The notes: a model not told the origin generated them from the sequence alone. A stretch of DNA of 64,000 nt from Grammothele lineata (GCA_002150815.3 NDFF03000126.1:124001-188000); one strand, 5' to 3'; shown: positions 36,095 through 47,996, counted from the first letter of the stretch. Program-made: numbers and translations.

Positions 36095-37405
36095 TTACCT
36101 AAGTTTTCCCTCAGGGCTATCTCTTCCAGCAACTGTTAAACTCGATGCCGATGTGCTCTCCCCTGATGAGGACATGTCTTGCAGAGGAATTCCCATATGG
36201 CCTCGGCCTACGGTTTTTTCCGACATCTCACCCGTGGCGGGCATGCCAGGCGGTGCTTGCTCGTCGCTCTTCACATTCTTTTCTGCATCCAATTCTTCCC
36301 GTTTTTTGTCCCATTCGGATTGCTCATCAGGGAGCAGTTTCCCAGGAAAGAACACAGGAAGTAAGGCCAACCCAACGCCTCGCTCCCTTTCTTCAGCCTT
36401 GAAGAGTGCTTTCATGACTTTCTCGTCGTGCACAGGTTCCAAATCCTTTAAGCGGAAGCCGTGTGCGGCGGACTGACGCCTCGCGGCTGCGGCAAGGACG
36501 TTTTGTGCCATGCCGAGCGAACCGATTCCGAATAGGAACCATGCATCGCCGTTGAGGCCTTCCACTGTAAGGAGGAGTAGAACCCAGAAAATGCAAGAAA
36601 CGACGGTCGCAAAAAGCGTGATGTGGCAAGGCTCGACTCGCCCTCCAGCGAGATCCTCGAGACGGAGCCCGCTTGAGGCGATGAAAACCATCACGACTGA
36701 AGAGCCATTCCCCTTCGTAAGGCAACTTACATCACGCTTGCTAGGATCGACAGCACGCGCCATGTACTTCTCCCGTCGCCATTGAGGGAGTGCGGTCCAG
36801 CTGAGGGTAAGGACGTTCCCCGCGAAAGTGACGAGGAAGACGGCCCAATTGGCAGACACGAACCAAGGTATGGCTGCGATGACGAGCTGGAGCCCGATTG
36901 TTCCGACGCCCATCCAGTACACCCAATCGCACTCCGGCTGGCCCATCACCTTCTGCCCCACCTCCTCGGGCACAACCTTGTAGAACGCGACCATGAGTCC
37001 CTTCAGTGGACCTTTACTATGTTGGCCCGTGTGTTTGCGCGCAAGTGCGTGTTCTTCGTCTCGAAGGAGGCGACCGAGAACCCAGGAACGGTTCTGGCGC
37101 CGATAACCGGTCTTCACGTTCACGAACGTCGACGACTCATCCGGGGGAGGCATAAGGCGGCCGTCTCCGAGCGCGGAGGAGAGTGCGGAAAGTGAATAAG
37201 CGACCCATCCAAATGAAAACGCGACGGGGGCGAAGGGGAGTGGACCGCCGCCGACGAGTTGGGCTAGGTCGCGCTGGACGATGTCGCCTCCGATAATCAT
37301 GAGGATAGAGAGCACGTCGGATGGGTTTTCCCATTGGGCGCGCATCGCGCCGAGGACCGCCGATGGGGATGCCTCAGAGGACACTATTGGGATAACTGGG
37401 GGCAT
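36095..37405 (-). CDS. Multi-pass membrane protein, dispersed family copy 2 (function unknown)
   Basis: An intronless 436-codon frame starting MPPVIPIV. Shared with the 57181 gene: a conserved opening (LMIIGGDIVQR, VAFSFGWVAYS, ALGDGRLMPPP), then SWVLGRLLRDEEH, a central LPQWRREKY, GNGSSVVMV, LRLEDLAGGR, and GVGLALLPVFFPGKL before a charged C-terminal tail rich in Asp, Glu and Lys. Five to six hydrophobic spans are visible (for example around VYWMGVGTIGLQLVI, VFLVTFAGNVL and IFWVLLLLTV). The family is not one I can name. The conserved D-I-V-Q and LRLEDLAGGR blocks suggest a specific fold rather than a generic transporter, but no function is claimed. This copy appears intact. Confidence 0.8.
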   Translation of the reverse strand: MPPVIPIVSSEASPSAVLGAMRAQWENPSDVLSILMIIGGDIVQRDLAQLVGGGPLPFAPVAFSFGWVAYSLSALSSALGDGRLMPPPDESSTFVNVKTGYRRQNRSWVLGRLLRDEEHALARKHTGQHSKGPLKGLMVAFYKVVPEEVGQKVMGQPECDWVYWMGVGTIGLQLVIAAIPWFVSANWAVFLVTFAGNVLTLSWTALPQWRREKYMARAVDPSKRDVSCLTKGNGSSVVMVFIASSGLRLEDLAGGRVEPCHITLFATVVSCIFWVLLLLTVEGLNGDAWFLFGIGSLGMAQNVLAAAARRQSAAHGFRLKDLEPVHDEKVMKALFKAEERERGVGLALLPVFFPGKLLPDEQSEWDKKREELDAEKNVKSDEQAPPGMPATGEMSEKTVGRGHMGIPLQDMSSSGESTSASSLTVAGRDSPEGKLR

Positions 37406-38272
37406 CGCTAGGAGCGAGCGACAACTGAGGGGGACGGGGTGTGCGAGAGGTACTCCTGTGCTCTCGTGTGATTCTTCAGTACTTTAAATGGCGCATGCGG
37501 CAGTGTCTACCGCATGCCGGCAACAACGTGGTGGCACTAGGACGCCCACGGAAGTTCATTTGCTTCCGTGACGTGCGCCGCTCTGCATTGCATTAGACAC
37601 TAGAAGACACTCCAATGACCGTCACGACCCACCGGCACATTGCACTCAAAACCATTGAACTTTGAAGGAGAGTCAGAATGTAGGCCACATACGACCGCAT
37701 TTGAAAACCCTGTCACACCCCATTCACTTACGGCAAGAACGCTCGTATTGGGTTTGTTCATGAGTCCGTGTCCGCTACTATCGCAGTCTTCGCAACTTGA
37801 ATGTATTGAGCCAGCCACGCCTGGAGCACCATCTCCGAGTCCGAAATGGTGCACCCGAATATATTCAACCCTGGGAATTTCGGAGAATTGTGAGCCTTGA
37901 CCTGAAGGTACTTATTAACCGTTGAAGCGTGCGCACAGATTCGCTTTGAAGGCGGTAATGGTGTGTACGATGATAGTGGTCGGATGCTAGTCTATCGAGA
38001 CTCGAGCCTGAAGCGTACCCAGGTCAAAATTGCCGTCCTCTTGAGGGTGCACGACTCCTGCTTTGTCAGCCGGGCTTCTCCGGACCGTCACGGATCATAG
38101 ACCGTGGTGTCACGGCCATGGCCTAATCAAGCTTGTATTCCGACCACCACGTCTGATGGTGTCACGGCCATGGCCTAATCAAGCTTGTATTCCGACCACC
38201 ACGTCTGAAGTTCGAATCCTGCTGACAGGTTGTCTCCATTGGCGCCATTAGACTCGTAGCTAGATAGCAGTC
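37406..38272. other. Intergenic with 52-bp tandem duplication
   Basis: Upstream regions of the membrane-protein gene (minus) and the MDP-1 gene (plus). It contains the perfect 52-bp tandem repeat listed separately; otherwise nothing supported. Confidence 0.5.
38105..38230 (+). repeat. Tandem 52-bp duplication ending in tRNA B-box-like sequence
   Basis: Two perfect 52-bp units (38105-38156 and 38157-38208), each beginning tggtgtcacggcc. The second is followed by agttcgaatcctgctgaca, which matches the tRNA B box at 10 of 11 positions. The unit also contains an A-box-like tggcctaatcaagc. tgtca and tgaca could form five acceptor pairs, but the T stem and D arm do not pair properly. It is therefore a tRNA-derived remnant or a partly duplicated dead tRNA rather than a functional tRNA gene. 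Confidence 0.55.
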
Positions 38273-39298
38273 ATGACGAGTAGGCTCCCGAAGCTCGTTG
38301 CTTTTGACCTCGAGTAAGTCAGTAACGGTTATGAAGCCGTTGTCCCCATATTGCGATATTGACTCACAATTGGGCGGCCCGCAGCTACACACTGTGGGAT
38401 CTCTGGATTGATACTCATGTCCACCGTGAGTAAAGATTTGTTCATGATTCTTCCTATTACTGGCTGAAATACAGCACTAAGCCCCCATCAAACGCGTTGG
38501 CAATGCCGTCAACGAATTGAGAGATAGGTCCGTGTTGTACGACCTATCCGCGTCGTCAAACTAGCATTTGACTGACTTGACTGACCTACTTCTCGCAAAG
38601 GCATAATCAGAAGATCGCTTTCTATCGCGATGTCCCAGAAATTCTCCATCGTCTGAAAGAGGGCGATGTCACCATCGCCGCCTGTTCGAGAACGCACGCT
38701 CCGGATCTGTGCGTAGCGCCTCCGTGCAGCTTCATTGACGCTACAACTGCCAGATTCTGACGCGCCTATGCTCCAGGGCACGGCGTGCGCTAAACTTGCT
38801 ACTCGTTCCCCCAGCACCGGGCCATAAAAACGATTCGCCTACTCCTGCGGTAGACTTTTTCGACCAGCTAGAGATCTATCCGGGTATATAGCTGCGTAGC
38901 CAACCGTCTTTCCCTGCGGCTGCTGACAATCGGGTAACGATCTAGGATCCAAAATGAAGCATTTCCAGGAACTGCACAAGAAAACGGGCATACCGTACTC
39001 CGAAATGGTACGCCATCGTTGTGTCTTCACATCAAACTCCGTTAATGGCCCATTCAAGCTGTTCTTCGATGACGAGCACCGAAACAAGGAGGTCGAATCC
39101 CTCGGTACTTATTCCCGCAGATATAAGGACCACATAGTAGCTCATGAGCTTCATTTCACAGGCGTAACATTCTGCATAGTTCCCAACGGCGTTAACGACC
39201 GGGTGTTCGAAAATGGGCTTCACGAGTGGCGAAGGCGCCATCCTGTTGAGGTGACCCAAGACACCTCGGAGAGTGGTACGGTAGACACGGGCGAATGA
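38273..39298 (+). CDS. Magnesium-dependent phosphatase-1-like HAD phosphatase
   Basis: Eight exons, 38273-38313, 38385-38425, 38482-38527, 38601-38708, 38777-38883, 38946-39007, 39059-39104 and 39162-39298, give 195 residues. HAD motif I is DLDYTLW (nucleophile Asp, made across intron 1), motif II lies in AACSRTHAPDL, the motif III lysine is in the KMKHFQEL/KKTGIPYSEM part, and motif IV is LFFDDEHRNK. This is the MDP-1 pattern (small HAD phosphatase acting on phosphotyrosine or glycated phospho-amino acids in vitro). Several exons are 40-60 nt, and the exon 3 acceptor (taag) had to be placed so that HVPPIKRVGN stays open. It is flanked upstream by the 52-bp repeat and downstream by NTase-like copy A. 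Confidence 0.9.
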
Positions 39299-39782
39299 GT
39301 AGACGTGTCATCAGCAGTATTCGTATCATGTGGATTGCGATCCTGTTCATACCGCGACCGGCACAGGTATGTTTGCGCGCTCCGTTACAACCCACCGATT
39401 ACGTCCAAGACTCTAATGAATATGATGACAACTAGATGATGTACAGCTCGAGTTTCAATTGCCCTGAGATTCGCGGCGATCCTTCGAACGAGCCGGTTTA
39501 TCAGATATCTACCCAGTGAAACAATGACAGTAATGCAGCCCTATCTACGTCAAGTCAAATTCCCTGTATTATCAAGCAGGGTGAAGCGGTAGTGCATTCC
39601 CGCACATCTTTTGAATGACCATGTTCTACTCCCTCGCTGGGCTGACCGTCTTACTCACCGAGAAACTGTGCCATCGATCCCGCCACAAACACGACAGCTC
39701 TCCCTAACAAAGTCAGCCTCACGTCAGCTCGGCCTATATTACCATTCGCGACGCTCATACAGGTGCGTCCATTCTTCTCTCC
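39299..39782. other. Intergenic, MDP-1 gene to NTase-like copy A
   Basis: Nothing recognised beyond presumed terminator and promoter sequence. Confidence 0.4.
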
Positions 39783-40768
39783 ATGGCGTGTGTGCGATGC
39801 TTATCGCTTCGAGAACAGGGTCGTTACACACGCCCCCGCGCTGGGTCGCTCCTTCACTACTCGGACGCTGACCGTCCAAGTACATCCACTCAACTTCTCC
39901 TCTCCTACCCCGATCACAACGAACTCCAGCTAGGCAAGGACCACCTTACATGGCTTCTCCGCCTCCTCTCGATAGAGATAGCGCGCTCGGGCTGGTTCCG
40001 TGCACCCGTTGTCCTCGCCGTACATGGTGGCGCGCAAGTTGTGCTCAATGAAGGCATGCAAACCGTGCCAGGCGCACGCCGGACCACACGCGACGTCGAC
40101 TTCATCAATCTTCCATTCGAACGCGTCTCAATCAAGGTTGGTCACTCAGACGCAGGAGCTTGCCTGCGCGAGTGTATACGTCGCGCAGCGCGCGTATCGC
40201 ATATCCGGGAGCTCGGCACAGATTGGATGAACAGCGCGCCTGACACGGCATTGGAGAGGTGGTTTTGGTGCGGCTTGATTGCTTTGCTCTCGTACTTCGA
40301 CGCCGCACTGACCCTATGATCCCTCTCAGTGCTGACGGGAGGCAAACCATCAACACGATCTGGGACGAGACCATGTCAGCCGCCAACCGCCGGATCAATA
40401 CACTTTTCGAGACTCCCTCACTCGTCCTTATCGGTGTCCCCTGGCATTGGACCGTCGCCCTCAAGCTCGTCCGTTTCAAGAAACACGACCCCCACGACAT
40501 TGCTTGTGTCCTCCGCGTTGTAGAACCCCCGCGTCCCGAGCATCCCGCGTGGACCGCGGAAGTTGTCGAAGCGTGGATTCGGTACGCATGCCCGGGTATG
40601 CGTTACGATCTATATCAGCCTTCGCAGGTGGAGTATCTGCGACATTTCATTCGGAGCGCCATTGTGCTGGCAACGGAGGAGGCATTGAGGTATCGGGCGC
40701 CGTGGTCCGTAACCTATGGGCCGCGGCGCTCGACACCTACGGAAGCCCTGCAGGCAGTACACCCGTGA
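39783..40768 (+). CDS. Nucleotidyltransferase-fold-like protein, family copy A
   Basis: Two exons, 39783-40258 and 40330-40768, give about 304 residues from the ATG at 39783 (the start is uncertain). The core reads LRLLSIEIARSG, then VHGGAQVVLN and, about 20 residues later, TTRDVDFI. That is the Gly-Gly plus D-x-D pattern typical of minimal nucleotidyltransferase folds such as the AbiEii/DUF6036-like group. A conserved GTDWMNSAPD block ends the first half. Exon 2 holds RRINTLFETPSLVLIGVPWHWTVALK written across two segments, then LVRFKKHDPHDIACVLR, where the third acidic residue of the fold would lie. Copies B and C share every block. Catalysis is inferred only. Confidence 0.75.
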
Positions 40769-42037
40769 ATTGGCTCCCGAAGACCAGTCACCGCTATATC
40801 TGCCAACCGATCGTTGCTGGCAACTCCCGGTGTGGCCGACTAGTTGACATACTAGACGAATATTCTTCACATTTCTCCTCTTTCCTCGCGCGCTGTCATC
40901 TGCTGTATTGAGCTACGATTTCATGCTTTGTGATGATTCCTGACATCGTTCGTGCCAGTGTCTCTCGCTCGTCTTACAGCACATGCTCGCTATAACACGT
41001 GTATCTTGTGAACCTATCCCGCGAATAGCTCTACTTGCTCCTTGTACGGCGGTCGTCTCTTCAGACGTCGACGATTGACACGTCGCTGACGATGTGTCGA
41101 TATCGCCGTGTTCCGAGTCGAAGCTCTTGGCAATGCCAGTCACGAGAGGGTACAGGACTCGGAATGACGTTCCTAGAGAAGAACTTTGCCAACAAGCCAC
41201 ATGATGGCTGCTTGGTTCAGACTGTTTATGCACGACGCTGAGCTCGTCGTGTCACGGCCGCCTCACGGAGCGGGTTGCACTAAGTAGTACTAGTGGTCTT
41301 TGAAGGTGACGTAGCGTCACACGAACAGCGATGGGCGCCTGAATGGTGACCAGATGTGACTATGGCTTCTAAGAGCACGAGGAGTCCTTGTCGGGAGCTT
41401 TCAGGGTGTAATTCGGCTTCCCAGCTTTGTGTGTCTCTACTCCCACATGTCCTATGTTCTAGCTGCAAGGACCTTACTCCACCCTATAAGCCTCATGAAC
41501 ATAATAATCAGGTGAGTTAGTACTCCGGCCAGTCTACCAGTGGAAAACTCCTGAAGTGCCAGGGAGTCTGGCCACAATCAAACGCGCCGTTGAGATATCG
41601 CGGATGGGCTTCGGGAGAACGAGGTGCGTTAGCGCGGCTGTGCATGTGTATAAGGCGCCCAAATACAGCTGATATCGCCACAAATACTTAGAAATAGTCT
41701 CATTCAATATCTGTTCCTAGATCAAGGAAGTCGAGTTGACTCCGAGATTCGACAACACGCACAGAACACGTTCAACAATAAGAGGGCGGTGCAATATGAC
41801 AAGGTGCAGTACCCACCGCTTCGATCACAGTCGGCCCGACGTGGACTTTGGTAGGATCGCAAGACGCCCTGAGACCTCAAAAGCGCAGTCTCGACGACTG
41901 ACTTCCCCCGGTTCTATTACTCCCTTTGACCTGCTCCTTGCACTAACTGCGTCCTCCCTCTCCTCTATTGTGTAGACTCAGTTGCCAAGTGGCTATCGTC
42001 AATCCACGCTTGACATAGTCCGTGCACACCAGTCATA
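40769..42037. other. Intergenic, NTase-like copies A to B
   Basis: 1.3 kb with no supported gene. Only short random frames. Confidence 0.4.
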
Positions 42038-43040
42038 ATGGTGTGTCCCCCTAACTACAAGCCCTTCGCGCACACACGAAACTTATCGCGGTGAGGGCAG
42101 GCTCTTCTCCGACATCCGCCTCAAGAACCTGTTCCCGACTATAGCGAGCTCCCACTCGGTCGCATCGACTTGCTCTTTCTACTTAGACTCCTCTCGAAGG
42201 AGATTGCACGCTCAGGCAAGTTCCGCGCTCCTGTCGTACTGGCCGTACACGGTGGCGCGCAGGTCGTGCTCAGTGATGGCTTGCGGCGCGTCTCCGGCGT
42301 TCGCCAGACAACGCGCGACGTCGATTTCGTCAGTCATCCATCCTCGCGCGTCGCCATGAATGCTGGGTACACGGACGGGAGATCGCGCCTACGAAGGTAT
42401 ATCCGTCGCGCGGCACAAGCGTCCGGATTAGAGGGCATCGGGGCGGACTGGATGAATAGCGCTCCGGACGCGGCGTTGGAGGGGCTGACCGGGTATCGTT
42501 CTGTCCTCTCTAAGCGCCTCTTCAATTGTACTGACGTGCGCCGCTAGCACCGATGGGAGGCAGACGCTCGATGCCATATGGGAAGATACCATGTCGCCCG
42601 CCAACAAGCGAGCCAATACACTCTTCGCGAGCTCCTCTCTGGTCCTCGTCGGCGTCCCCTGGCACTGGACCGTAGCGCTCAAACTCGTTCGCTTTCAGAA
42701 GCACGACCCACATGATGTGGCGTGCGTCCTCCGCCTTGTCGAGCCCCCGCGTCCGCACCACCCGACCTGGACGGGCGAAACCGTGGAGCGATGGCTCCGG
42801 TACGCCTGCGCCAGTATGCGGTACGATCTCTATCACCCTCAGCAAATACAACGTTGGCGCCACTGCATTCACAGCGCGGTCGCGCTAGCCGCTGAGAGTG
42901 AGGAGAGGTGTCGAACTTCGTGGTCCGTACACGGGCTGCGACGTTCGACGCTTGTCGCAGGAGCTGTGGTATACCCTTGGCATGTTTGGAGTCAGTCGCC
43001 GTCGACAACTCCCGTCAGGTGGACGCCGCGTTGTTATTGA
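42038..43040 (+). CDS. Nucleotidyltransferase-fold-like protein, family copy B
   Basis: Best model is three exons: 42038-42040 (ATG only), 42101-42492 and 42548-43040, about 295 residues. The coding frame of exon 2 contains no ATG before the conserved core. An ATG followed directly by gtgtgt, a ctaac branch-like site and a gcag acceptor gives MALLRHPP in frame, leading to PDYSELPLGRI, which aligns with PDHNELQLGKD of copy A. The core repeats the family blocks: VHGGAQVVLS, TTRDVDFV, GADWMNSAPD, then LVGVPWHWTVALKLVRF and HDPHDVACVLRLVEPP. Copies A and B are close duplicates. If the ATG-only exon is wrong, this copy lacks a start and may be decayed. Confidence 0.7.
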
Positions 43041-45514
43041 TGGTCAAGTCTAGAGACATTGGCATCGGACCAGACAATTTCACATGACATTTGCTTCCAT
43101 TTGCATGGTATGCAGCTACCGTCTTGCTAGGACTCAAGACCCGATGATCCTGCATGTGCTCATTCAACTTCTTGTATCTCCGTTCATCACAGCCGAGCGC
43201 TTTGTATTTTTGTGGCTGCCAGAACTTGTATTGTACATGTATGAGGAGAGCATGGCGGCCGTTCCTTTCCCCTTCCATGTAGTCTACTCCTACGCATTGA
43301 ACGAAATGGTAGAAAGGAGATCGGTTTCCATGACGTCATCCGGTAGAAGGCGCATTCTAGCGCTTCTCAGCCACTGCCCAGTGCACTGACTCGCCGCTAC
43401 CATCGTCTTGAAGCTGCTTGGCGGCCACGACTTCCGTTTCAACTCGGGGGAGGCATGTACGGAGCCTGCGCCGCACTTCTAGCATTGTAACACCTGTCCC
43501 GCCATCCCGCACTTCTATCTGATCGCAACTGTCTCTTGCTGACGGCGTAGGTCTGAGGGCGCTCCGAGACCTTCGTGGCACTATGACCTGTTTATTCAAA
43601 TTACTCCAAACTCTTATAGTGCTCCTAGGAGTCGAGAGCACACGTGCCGCTCTGTAGGTTGTTGTAGGCGCAAGCCCCTGGCTTTCGGGCTGATGTATTC
43701 CCACAACGCTCTCCGGCGAGCGTGGAACTCAGGCCGATTTGCCCGTCGGGCGGAAGCTTCTCTCCGACACGCCACCCGTATGTCTCAGTGTGTACCGCCA
43801 GGCCGCGAACGCCGCCCGGGCCCAGCTCAGGAGTCAGCTCCGGTCGCAGCGTCCCCTCAAGATGTCCCTGCGCGCACGATGGTCAGTAGCCTCATGGCAG
43901 CCCCGCGCTCCCATCATGTTCATCAGATAGTTCACACAGCTGCGGTAGCCGTACCTGGAAGTAGGGGAATTGCAAGGGAGCCGTCCTTCCCAAACCCTGT
44001 CTAACATTTGATGTTCAATTTACTAGTTTGAACCTACGTGGGGAAGTGTCGGAGCTCCGCTTTTCATGCACCGAAGACGGGAACGGAACGCCCACCCTGG
44101 TCCCGGCCCGTGTAGAGTTCCCGGGACCGTTCATGGACGCGTGTGTGCATCGAAGTGGTCCGTTCTTCAGTGTGCGAGTGCCCGCCGATCCACACAGGGT
44201 CCTACGGTAAGTGGGCAGGCCTGTGGTCTAAGCGCAGGCGGGCGTGCGAGATGAAGGAGTGCCACAATCTAATCTAGGAGCTGTTATGCTTCGTTGTGGC
44301 CTGACTTCGAGGAGTAGCTGGAAGTTGCCGGTGCCACAGCACAGCGGCACGGATGCCATGTCATCATGCCGCTGCGCACAATCTTCACTGACTCTGGGAA
44401 ACAGGCTCGTCGAAAAGAGAGTCACTGTGACAGGCTGTCGAGCCGTACATATCACGAAGCACCAGCCGCGGCTGAGTACGCACACACCCTCCTCGTCGGG
44501 TTTATGGCGTAAACGGGCACCGGCTTTCCTGTGCGCTTACTCACCCGAGCCCGGACCGTGCCCGCTGTTCCCATACACAACGGAAAACCAGTGAATGTTG
44601 GGCCGCCACCTCCACCGAGTCGCTGTGTGATTCGTAAGACGTTGAGTCATTGCTAGGATGACAGGAGTGGGCGAGAAAGTGCGTAGGCCGCGGCCGCGAG
44701 GCACGCTCGGTTGCTGCGTAGGCCACTGTAGGCGACATGCGGCGGCGGATGCTAGAGAAGCTGTCGCTCACCCGTGTGGCCTCGCGTGGTTCTGGTGGCC
44801 CTCGTGGCCGACACCCACAATTCCTCCCCTAGCCATATCTTCTGTGGTATGATGTATTTCGTACTGTGCGGGTCACATTACCGTCGTCCCGCTGTCGACC
44901 CACGTCAACGCTCGTGGCACGAGGAAGGGCGGGCCAACGCGGTAGCTACGTTTTATTGTCGCGCGGAACGCCACTGCGCCACGGCAGAACACTTCGGGTT
45001 AGGGAACTTCAAAGGACGTAAGTCACCGGCCCACGCAGCTGCGCCGCAAAAATGACCGTGAGACGAATGCCCGAACGCTGCAGCATGGTTCCGAGGGAGA
45101 GAACAGGCAGCGTACATATCTGGCTCTTGGATGTCATCTGAGAAGGATAGGGTCGAGGGTGCCGCAGCGGAGCTAGCGGGGTGAGGAATTGAGAGGAGTA
45201 CTATCAGCATCGAGGGATGGAGAAGGAGTGCGGCGGACGAGACGGAACCTTTGCGGGCGGTGCCGCGGAGAGGAGACGGCGCACGGAATCAAAAGTGGGA
45301 GGGCCGAAACACCGCCGCGATGATGTTGTTTCGCTTAGATGGCGGGAGGACGCTTTGCCCCCTTAGGCACCGTGGGCGCTTTGTCGCTAGACAAAAAGCT
45401 GGACGTCTTCCTTCCGCCTCCTCTCGCCCTCCCTACAAAAGGCTTCCAGCCGTCGATACCCCCTTTAATGTTTTTCGCTCCTCCTCAGCCTTCTGCAGCT
45501 CTTTGGATACAAGC
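43041..45514. other. Intergenic, no gene recognised
   Basis: 2.5 kb between NTase-like copies B and C. Frames up to about 115 codons exist on both strands but overlap and have no domain, splice logic or match to neighbouring families. Confidence 0.4.
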
Positions 45515-46499
45515 ATGTCGCGCAGAACACCCTCTTCTTCGTCTTCGTCTCCTCTGCCCAAACGCAACGAGGTCATCATGAACCGCCAACTCCTCCTTGG
45601 CGCCCTCCACGACCTTTCGATGCGTCTTCAGAAATATTTCCCATCCACCGTACGCCTGGTTGTACACGGTGGTGCAGTCATGGTCCTTCATCCCCTCCTC
45701 GGCTGCCGCGAGTCTACTCGTGACGTCGACTACCTCCATCGCGCCTTTGAGGCCGAGTGGCTCGCTCGCGGCGTCTCTGACGCAGGCCCGCGCCTTCTCA
45801 CTTGCATCAAGGCCACCGCGCGTGTGTACAACCTCGGCGCGGACTGGATGAACGCCGCCGCCGACGTCGCGCTCCCCATGTCCAGAGAGTGAGTGTGTCA
45901 ATTTTCGTTGCTGCGTGACAACCGCCTCCGTTTAGCGCTCAGGGACGTGCAGGGGTGAAAAATTGGGTCTTCCATGAGTCAATGTCCTTCCGTCCTACTC
46001 TGACTCTTGCGTGCACTAAAACAATTCTTTTCCCCTGCATGTTCCGAGGCGTGGAACAGAAATGTCATGTTCTTCGGGAGCGCCGTGCTGACTGGTGTGT
46101 TCTTTTTGCGTCGTGCGCAGTACGTACGGGAAGAAGTTTGATCCGATTTATGTCGACGCCGTGTCGTCGAATAACACGAGCGTGAACACCCTCTTCACCT
46201 CGCCCGGCCTCGTCCTCATCGGCGTGAGCTGGGCTTGGTCCGTGGCGCTCAAACTCGTGCGTTACGAGAAGCACGATCCGCAAGACATCGCGAGCATTCT
46301 CCGCCTCGGCCATCGCCAGCGCAACGTCAAGTGGACGCGCTCGCTGCTCGAGGCGTGGCTCATGTCTATCTGTGGGGCGATGGGGTACGCTGCGTACTCG
46401 CCCTGGCAGTTGGAAGCCACTCGCCAAAAAATGCGCCATGCCATTTCGCTGGCGTACCACGAGCAGCCCCCGGCCCAACGTACGCTCTATGCGCACTAG
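45515..46499 (+). CDS. Nucleotidyltransferase-fold-like protein, family copy C
   Basis: Exons 45515-45888 and 46121-46499 give 250 residues, the most compact member. A Ser-rich leader (MSRRTPSSSS) precedes RQLLLGALHDLSM, then VVHGGAVMVLH and, about 16 residues on, STRDVDYLHR. Next is LGADWMNAAAD ending the first exon. Exon 2 continues TSVNTLFTSPGLVLIGV, WAWSVALKLVRYEKHD and PQDIASILRLG. The single main intron is at the same position as in A and B but longer (232 bp). The Gly-Gly/Asp-x-Asp spacing and the late Lys..Asp block fit a nucleotidyltransferase fold. The substrate is unknown. An in-frame upstream extension to 45251 exists but runs through a promoter-like stretch and is not favoured. 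Confidence 0.8.
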
Positions 46500-47996
46500 G
46501 CTTGTGGGGCTTGCTCCTCGCGTGCGTGCGGGTCTCCGCGCGCGTCGACATCATTCCGGTATCCTTATTGTCTCGGACATCGTCTCTGCTGCTCTTCCTT
46601 GTATCGTTATCTCTTCTTCGTCGCTTTCTCGCTGTCCCCGTTCGCCCTGTGCATACTACTTCTTAGAGCCTCGTTATACTCCCCCACCCCTACCTTAGTA
46701 TTGTTGCTCATGACATTCTACGGCCCTCCACGCTATACCCTAATTCGCTACGGTACTTACGTCCGTTACGACTTACGCCTGATGAATTTACGACCCGTCA
46801 TTCCCCTATGCCCAGCTGTGTGCGCGCGCGAGATGCCCTCAACCCAGATGGCGGCCCGGCGGAACGGTACCTTTCTCAGCCACACCCTTCCCTGCGAACG
46901 CGTGGCATGACGCGCGGCGCACACGCCCACGATTCCGTGATTTAGCTGTCCGAGCGCGAGAAAAAGACAGAACAAGACGGACATCCAGACACGCTCGCAG
47001 GCGAGTATCATGACATCTGAACGGATGCCATACGAAATCTTGAATCTGCCACAATTTGCGACGTGCTACGCACATGATAAGTTATAACGAGTGAGATTGG
47101 ATCGCGAGAGTACACTACGAAGCATCGTCCCTGTGATTGTCCTTAAGTATGCGTGAGTCACGACCCACGACACAGGCTGGTGATACATTCAATCTCCGCG
47201 CGAGGCCAGCGAGCGAGAGTCCATATACGTAGACGTTCGAATCCGACGAACCACAACCACACCAGCGCCGTCTCTCGAGCTGACGTCGATGCGTCGCTCG
47301 TGGCGCCGGAGAGGCTATCTCCGCTATCAGCCCGCACGACGGCGAGGAAGGCTGCTTCCGAGCGGCGAGGACCACCTGCCACCGACGCGCCACAGGGAGA
47401 ACCCCGCGTCTCGACACCTCAACGCCGCGAGGACGGCGGGTGGGTGTCGAGAGGCGCGCCGTGGCGCAACGGCGGTCGCACGCGATCCGCGGGGGCCCGG
47501 GAGGCCCGCGGCGTCGAGCCCTGAGGACGTAGTGATACAGAAGTTTGTCCGCGCCCTGCGCCGGACGCGCACGTCAGCACTGCAGCGGGAGTTCACGACT
47601 GCGTCACACGCTGCCATTTGCTCAGGCAGGACGACGGGTTACGATCTGTAGCACAGACGGAAAGGGGAGAAGATTAGCATGGAGGTGCATAGACTTCGGA
47701 CGCTTGAGCCTTGGACGCCGCGCGGCGCGCGCGGCCCACCCGTACCCGCACCCGGCCGTGAGTTCGCCGATACCGCCGCAATCGCGCGCCGCGGTGACAC
47801 TCGCCGCGCAAGGCGCGGGTCCGAACTCCAGGCGCCGCGACGGTTCCGATCCCCGGGATGATATCCGTGCGGTCTACGGAGCTCAGAACATGTCACCATA
47901 AAGGCGTGCAGTGCGTGCACGGGTGTCTAGGAAGACACGCGCAGCCCGCGCGCAACAGCGGCTCGGGAGGGTGGGTGCGACGGCCACGGCGACGAC
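46500..47996. other. Intergenic, no gene recognised
   Basis: 1.5 kb between copy C and the 3' end of the mannosyltransferase gene. GC-rich near 47.3-47.9 kb with random two-strand frames. A lone gttcgaatcc (B-box-like) lies near 47230 without a tRNA fold. Confidence 0.4.

Noticed and set aside
42041..42100. Ten-base gtgagggcag as the copy B intron
   Set aside because: Far too short to be spliced; the 60-bp gtgtgt..gcag intron after the ATG fits instead.
47225..47245. B-box-like gttcgaatcc as a tRNA gene
   Set aside because: No A box at proper distance and no cloverleaf pairing around it.
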